Below, in pieces: positions 7,159-10,892 of a stretch of 10,892 bases of DNA. The first letter of the stretch is position 1; the number at the start of each line of letters is the position of its first letter. A model generated the notes under the pieces. It made no database searches. It was not told the origin of the DNA and saw nothing but the letters and a program-made list of their open reading frames with translations. The position numbers were made by a program, and so were the translations under genes. This DNA comes from Dehalococcoidia bacterium (GTDB taxonomy: Bacteria; Chloroflexota; Dehalococcoidia; UBA3495; JAAXIE01), in contig JAAXIE010000194.1 in assembly GCA_012270525.1 (NCBI GenBank), forward strand, positions 1 through 10,892. The letters run 5' to 3'.

Positions 7159-9387
7159 TTATTCGTCGGGCAGTCTGCCTTCCTGGCGCAGGTGCAAGCG
7201 GACCAATCGTAGCTCGTCATAGGAGAAGTCCGCACCGAGGAACTCCCAGGCAGGCTTGAGGAAAGCACTGCCGCACATGTGGAAGGCCTGCTGGATTTGC
7301 GTCAACCTGTCCGCAGAAGGGAGCAGGTGAGCCAGATTCAGGGCCTCACCATGGTCGCTGATGCGCTCCAGGTGGCCGAGTATGGTTGTCTCGGCCATGC
7401 CCCGCTCCTGGGCGATTTCGGTTATGGACAGGCCTTGAGACAGCAGTTCCTTGGTCGTGATATAGGTCGCACCCAGGACTCCCGACCGTCGCTCTCGTTT
7501 ACCCGAATCCGGCTGAGGGGCGGTACCTTGTGCCAGTGCGGCATACGTCGCGGCCGGAAGGCCGCTGGTCTCGGCATAGGACCGGATCACCTCTAGGAAG
7601 TCCGGCGCGTATTCCTGGAGCTTGACCCGGCCAACGCCGGGAATGCGGGCAAAGTCCTCGACGGTCAGCGGGACCACGGCGGCCATGTGTCGCAACGTTA
7701 CATCCCCGAAGACTACGAAGGGAGGCACGTTCCGTTCCTCGGCCAAACGTCGTCGCAGGGTGCGCAACAACTCGAATAGCTCTCCGTCGTACTCCCCCGT
7801 AGCTGGCGCGTTGGTGGAATGGCGCGTTTCGGCCTGCTTCCCCCCGTCGGTTCCTGGTGTTTGGGGACGGGCCAGGGTCAGCCTTTTGCGTAGCTGCAGG
7901 AACTCGCGCCCATCCGGGGTGACGGCCAGCACGGCATACTCCCCTTCCTTCCGGACGAGCAGACCTCGTTCCCGCAGTTGTCCGATGATCTCTCGCAGCT
8001 CGACGCGCTGGAAGTCCTTCACTATCCCGTACACGCTGAGCCTGTCGTGGCCGAGATCGAGGACCCGTTTCTCCCGGCTGCCGGTCAGCACCTGGATGAT
8101 ATGGACTGCTCCGAACCGCTCGCCGGTGCGGACCACCGCCGAGAGTATCTTCTGCGCAACATCCGTGGCGTCGAAATCGTCGGTGGCGCGAAGGCAGGTG
8201 TCGCATCCACCGCAATTCGCCACCGTCCACTCTTCGTCGAAATACTCCAGGAGAGTGCGACGGCGGCAGGCGGACGATTGGGCGTAGTCCACCATCTGGA
8301 CCAGCTTCTGCCGCGCGTTCTGCTGCTCAACCTGGCTCTCGATCTGGTTGATGAAATGGTCCTGCCTGGCTTTGTCGCCGTAGGCGAAGAAGAGCACGCA
8401 CTCGCTGGGAAGACCGTCCCGGCCAGCGCGCCCGGTCTCCTGGTAGTACCCTTCGAGGGACTTGGGCAGATTGTTGTGCACCACCAACCGCACGTCCGGC
8501 TTGTCGATACCCATGCCGAAGGCGATGGTAGCCACGATTATGGGCACCCTGTCCCGTATGAAGTCCTCCTGAGTCCGCCGTCGCGTCTCTGGGTCGAGCC
8601 CGGCATGGTAGGGCCGGGCTTGGTAGCCCCTTCTGCTCAGAGCGTCCGCCAGTTCCTCCGTCTCGCGTCGCGAGAAGCAGTAGACGATGGCGGATTGCCC
8701 GCGCCATTTCTGCAGTAGCGACATGAGGAGTGGGAGCGAGTCGGACTTGGGATAGACGGCATAGGTGAGGTTGGCCCTGTTGAAGCTGGAGAGGAATACC
8801 TGGCCCCGCTGCAGGCCCAGTTGGCTGATGATGTCCTCCCGCACACGTTCCGTGGCGGTGGCGGTCAGGGCAATCACCGGAACGTTCGGGAAGTCCTGTC
8901 GCAATTGCAGAAGGTTGCGGTAATCGGGGCGGAACTCGTGCCCCCACTCGGAGATGCAGTGGGCCTCGTCGATGGCGATGAGGCTGATATCCAGACTGCG
9001 GAGAAAGGCCCGGAAGCCCGGCAACGCTACACGTTCGGGTGCTACGTACAGGAGTTTGACATGCCCTTGAGACACCTCCGCCCGCACCTGTTCCATCTCC
9101 CTCGTGGACTGTGAGCTGTTGATAGCGCGTGCTGGGATGCCATTGGCGTTGAGGGCGTCCACCTGGTCCTTCATCAGGGCTATGAGCGGGGAAACCACCA
9201 GGGTGATTCCCTGGAACATCAGGGCAGGCAACTCGTAGCAGAGGGACTTGCCGCCCCCGGTGGGCATGAGCACCAAGCTGTCGCGCCGGTCCAGGACGCT
9301 GGCGATTATCTCTTCCTGCAGGCCTTTGAAGCTGTCGTACCCGAAGCGGGACTTGAGGATGGTCAAAGGGTCCGCAGCGGTTTCCAT
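7159..9387 (-). CDS. recQ: RecQ ATP-dependent 3'-5' DNA helicase with C-terminal HTH extension
   Basis: The protein has 742 residues counted from ATG 9387. It is an SF2 helicase that unwinds forks, gaps and recombination intermediates. Visible: FGYDSFKGLQEEII (15-28, motif 0), TGGGKS (43-48, Walker A), DEAHCISEWGHEFRPDY (140-156, DEAH box plus the aromatic-rich loop coupling ATPase to DNA), TATAT (175-179), and ETGRAGRDG (317-325, motif VI). The zinc site is C374, C392, C395 and C398, followed by an RQC winged-helix domain (about 405-505) and an HRDC domain (about 533-612). After a short linker comes an HTH-like segment, LLSQGLSITEIAQERGMAET (648-667), in an extension of about 130 residues that makes the protein longer than E. 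coli RecQ (about 610). GGAGGG at 9401-9406 lies 13 bases before the ATG, a long spacing. An upstream TTG (9423) would add 12 residues. It is probably the first gene of a recQ-addB-addA operon. Confidence 0.97.
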   Translation of the reverse strand: METAADPLTILKSRFGYDSFKGLQEEIIASVLDRRDSLVLMPTGGGKSLCYELPALMFQGITLVVSPLIALMKDQVDALNANGIPARAINSSQSTREMEQVRAEVSQGHVKLLYVAPERVALPGFRAFLRSLDISLIAIDEAHCISEWGHEFRPDYRNLLQLRQDFPNVPVIALTATATERVREDIISQLGLQRGQVFLSSFNRANLTYAVYPKSDSLPLLMSLLQKWRGQSAIVYCFSRRETEELADALSRRGYQARPYHAGLDPETRRRTQEDFIRDRVPIIVATIAFGMGIDKPDVRLVVHNNLPKSLEGYYQETGRAGRDGLPSECVLFFAYGDKARQDHFINQIESQVEQQNARQKLVQMVDYAQSSACRRRTLLEYFDEEWTVANCGGCDTCLRATDDFDATDVAQKILSAVVRTGERFGAVHIIQVLTGSREKRVLDLGHDRLSVYGIVKDFQRVELREIIGQLRERGLLVRKEGEYAVLAVTPDGREFLQLRKRLTLARPQTPGTDGGKQAETRHSTNAPATGEYDGELFELLRTLRRRLAEERNVPPFVVFGDVTLRHMAAVVPLTVEDFARIPGVGRVKLQEYAPDFLEVIRSYAETSGLPAATYAALAQGTAPQPDSGKRERRSGVLGATYITTKELLSQGLSITEIAQERGMAETTILGHLERISDHGEALNLAHLLPSADRLTQIQQAFHMCGSAFLKPAWEFLGADFSYDELRLVRLHLRQEGRLPDE

Positions 9388-9450
9388 GAAGATCGAAAGT
9401 CCCTCCGGCCGGATAGTCCGCAATGAATCACTGGGCCAGCGGCGACGGCT

Positions 9451-9480
9451 ATCTTACTATTCCCAGTTTCATCCGGTCAG
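9451..9480 (-). promoter_or_regulatory. Candidate sigma-70-like promoter of the recQ operon
   Basis: On the minus strand CTGACC (9480-9475; 4/6 to TTGACA) and TAAGAT (9456-9451; 4/6 to TATAAT) are 18 bases apart. This would place transcription start near 9444, about 57 bases ahead of the recQ ATG. The elements are weak and the assignment is tentative. Confidence 0.28.
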
Positions 9481-9575
9481 GCGCAGGTATCACGCCCAGA
9501 TGCGAGGAGAGAACTCCAGTGCCCCGCATGTAAACGCATTGTTCTCCTGGCCTGGCTCTGTGGACGCACGTCGGT

Positions 9576-9599
9576 TGGCATTGTGCAATACTACTGCCA
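9576..9599. promoter_or_regulatory. Nested inverted repeat in the divergent intergenic region, possible operator
   Basis: TGGCA (9576-9580) and TGCCA (9595-9599) are inverted copies. A second inverted repeat, ATTG-TG-CAAT (9580-9589), sits between them. The element lies about 75 bases upstream of the first cyclase-like gene, in the 285-base region shared with recQ, where a regulator of the cyclase pair could bind. No regulator gene is visible in the window, and the rest of the region shows only the weak promoter elements listed separately. Confidence 0.25.
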
Positions 9600-9623
9600 T
9601 GACTCGATGAGGACATTGGACTC

Positions 9624-9629
9624 TATACT
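9624..9629 (+). promoter_or_regulatory. -10-like element ahead of the cyclase-like gene pair
   Basis: TATACT matches five of six bases of TATAAT and would place transcription start near 9636, about 37 bases before the ATG at 9673. The -35 position (about 9601-9606, GACTCG) does not match consensus, so expression might depend on an activator. Confidence 0.28.
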
Positions 9630-9658
9630 GTCCCAGCAGAGAAGACGACTGTTCCATT

Positions 9659-9665
9659 GGGGAGG
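9659..9665 (+). promoter_or_regulatory. Shine-Dalgarno site deciding the first cyclase-like start
   Basis: GGGGAGG ends 7 bases before the ATG at 9673. It selects this start over the in-frame upstream codons (open from 9583), which encode an unrelated 30-residue lead and have no ribosome site. The chosen start also lines up with the start of the paralogue downstream (MRLLELTMP / MRLVDLSMP). Confidence 0.8.
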
Positions 9666-9672
9666 TGCACCT

Positions 9673-10440
9673 ATGCGATTGCTTGAGTTGACCATGCCCC
9701 TCAATCACGAGCACATGGCGGATGAAGTGCTTCCGACTGCGACACCCTTCATCGTTGCTCCCGGCGGGCACCCGTTGAAGGGCTTCTCCCTCGGAATCGA
9801 AGCGGGCACCTGCCTGACGCTGCCCTCCCAGTTCGCCGAAACGCGCAAGACGGCTCGCCTGAATGAAGTGGAGTTGGAGAAGCTGACCATGCGGGAGACG
9901 GCCGTTCTCGACTTGCCCAGGGATGGGGGCGAGGTGACGGCGGCCGAGGTCGATGCGGCATGGCGGGCGGGCAACGTAGGTCATGGCGATGCCCTGCTGG
10001 TTCGTACCGGCTGGGGAGACAAGGACCTGTACGAGCGCCCAGGCTCCAGATACATGCTGGGGTCGCCTCATTTCACCGAGTCCAGCGCGCAGCATATGGC
10101 CGCACGAATGCGGGCCAACGGCAACGACCTGCTTCTGACCGACATGGCTGTCATCGCCATGCCCCAAGCCCACATGATCCCTGAATGGTTTCCCATAGCC
10201 CCCCGCCCCGAGCCGTGGCCTTCGCGCAAGGCGGAGGGGTACATCCGCTCCTACACGCCGGAAAAGGCAGCAGCCGACAACGGCGCGGCCATAGCCTTGG
10301 CCTCCGCGGGGATCATGACCGTCAAGCGGCTCGTGAACTGCGCTGCCATCAGGGAGACGCGCATTCGCATCATCATTGGGCCACTGAAGCTCATCCGCGG
10401 GGTGGGTTCCACCTGCCGTGTGGTGGCGGTTGAAGAGTAA
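9673..10440 (+). CDS. Cyclase / kynurenine-formamidase-like family protein lacking the metal-binding motif
   Basis: This 255-residue protein has the family's usual length and layout: an N-terminal LELTMPL strand, RETAVLDLP (74-82), VTAAEVDAA (88-96), GDALLVRTGW (105-114), and a C-terminal AIALASAGIMTVKRLVN (206-222) where the family has HHxLLxxGIxIxENLxN. Cyclase family (PF04199) enzymes are metal-dependent hydrolases of amides or lactams, such as KynB and isatin hydrolase, and bind metal through HxGTHxDxP plus a later His and Glu. Here the motif reads EAGTCLTLP (43-51): H to E, H to C, D to T. The late His appears to be Asn or Gly (around N203) and the Glu appears to be Lys (K218). The fold is probably kept, but classical Zn/Mn hydrolysis is unlikely. 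There is no signal peptide. A paralogue follows after 51 bases, probably in the same operon. Substrate unknown. Confidence 0.82.
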   Translation: MRLLELTMPLNHEHMADEVLPTATPFIVAPGGHPLKGFSLGIEAGTCLTLPSQFAETRKTARLNEVELEKLTMRETAVLDLPRDGGEVTAAEVDAAWRAGNVGHGDALLVRTGWGDKDLYERPGSRYMLGSPHFTESSAQHMAARMRANGNDLLLTDMAVIAMPQAHMIPEWFPIAPRPEPWPSRKAEGYIRSYTPEKAAADNGAAIALASAGIMTVKRLVNCAAIRETRIRIIIGPLKLIRGVGSTCRVVAVEE

Positions 10441-10478
10441 GGAAAGCGGTTCCCGAATAAACGAGAACATGAGTACAC

Positions 10479-10484
10479 AGGAGG
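10479..10484 (+). promoter_or_regulatory. Shine-Dalgarno site of the second cyclase-like gene
   Basis: AGGAGG lies 7 bases before the ATG at 10492. It is in the 51-base gap after the first cyclase-like gene, in which no terminator hairpin was seen, so the two genes are likely co-transcribed. Confidence 0.8.
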
Positions 10485-10491
10485 CGTTCAA

Positions 10492-10892
10492 ATGCGTCTG
10501 GTAGACCTCTCGATGCCAATCTGGGAAGGGGCCGGTTACGGCGAGATTCTGGCCATGCCCAACTGCTCGGTGCAGTTCTCCGAGTACATGTTCTATGACG
10601 TCAATGGCATTCGCATGACCCACCTGAAAATCGACGACGAATCGGGCAGCCCCTTCATGACCCCCTACCAGGGCTCTCCCCATCGCCGTGGCCCCCTGCG
10701 CGAAGGCAATATCTACACATGGCGCCTCGACGAGGTGCCCCTGGAACGACTCATTCTGCGGGACACGGTTGTCCTCGACGTACCGGGCGAGGACCAGCAT
10801 GTCATCACCGCCGAGGAGATCGATGCTGCGGTGGCCCAAGCCGACTATCGTGAGGGCGACGATGTGCTGGTACGCACTGGTTGGGCCACCAC
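10492..10892 (+). CDS. Second cyclase-family paralogue, 3'-truncated by the window edge
   Basis: The frame stays open to the window end (133 codons plus two bases), so the C-terminal half is missing. It begins MRLVDLSMPIWEGAGYGEIL and shares landmarks with the preceding gene: LRDTVVLDVP (89-98), VITAEEIDAA (104-113) and GDDVLVRTGW (122-131), all typical of cyclase / kynurenine-formamidase-like proteins. The position of HxGTHxDxP reads ESGSPFMTP (50-58): the Gly and last Pro remain, but both His and the Asp are gone. As in the first gene, a Glu stands in the first ligand position. The two proteins are clearly diverged paralogues, not a recent duplication. An alternative reading, with T43-H44 and D48/D49 serving as displaced ligands, cannot be excluded from sequence alone. 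Substrate unknown; a heteromer with the upstream product is possible. Confidence 0.8.
   Translation, partial: MRLVDLSMPIWEGAGYGEILAMPNCSVQFSEYMFYDVNGIRMTHLKIDDESGSPFMTPYQGSPHRRGPLREGNIYTWRLDEVPLERLILRDTVVLDVPGEDQHVITAEEIDAAVAQADYREGDDVLVRTGWAT

Noticed and set aside
9490..10839. A 449-codon open frame on the minus strand
   Set aside because: It lies antisense to two well-supported cyclase-family genes with ribosome sites, its translation resembles no family I know, and long antisense frames are common in high-GC coding DNA.

Overview
The window is high-GC (roughly 60%) bacterial chromosomal DNA with dense, conventionally spaced genes. No rRNA, tRNA, CRISPR array, insertion sequence or phage gene was seen. 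The AddAB type, the RecQ with a C-terminal helix-turn-helix extension and the 'cyclase family' paralogues would suit a Chloroflexota (Dehalococcoidia-like) genome. That assignment is an impression and no marker gene here proves it.

Layout, left to right. (1) Positions 1-252 (+) hold the C-terminal end of a cation diffusion facilitator (CDF) metal-efflux transporter. (2) It converges on a 78-residue His/Cys/Asp/Glu-rich repeat protein at 370-606 (-), and a strong bidirectional hairpin terminator at 314-355 lies between them. Transporter and peptide suggest a small metal-homeostasis locus. (3) A probable minus-strand operon covers 9387 down to 765: recQ, then addB, then addA. RecQ is a 3'-5' helicase; AddB and AddA together form a helicase-nuclease that resects double-strand DNA ends for RecA loading. 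addB and addA overlap by 19 bases and recQ is 74 bases upstream of addB. (4) A 285-base divergent intergenic region (9388-9672) separates recQ from two tandem plus-strand genes of the cyclase / kynurenine-formamidase-like family, at 9673-10440 and 10492 to the window end.

How the genes fit together. Replication and repair: recQ-addB-addA looks like a DNA-end-processing operon in which all three products keep their visible catalytic motifs. Metal: the His-rich peptide could buffer ions that the CDF protein exports. Metabolism: the two cyclase-like genes look co-transcribed, but both have lost the metal-binding HxGTHxDxP motif that defines the family, so they are either pseudoenzymes or enzymes with changed chemistry.

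Most worth a second look: the HECD-repeat metal-binding peptide and the pair of metal-motif-less cyclase paralogues. Smaller points are a possible leaderless promoter for addB and an altered cysteine spacing in the AddB iron-sulfur motif.
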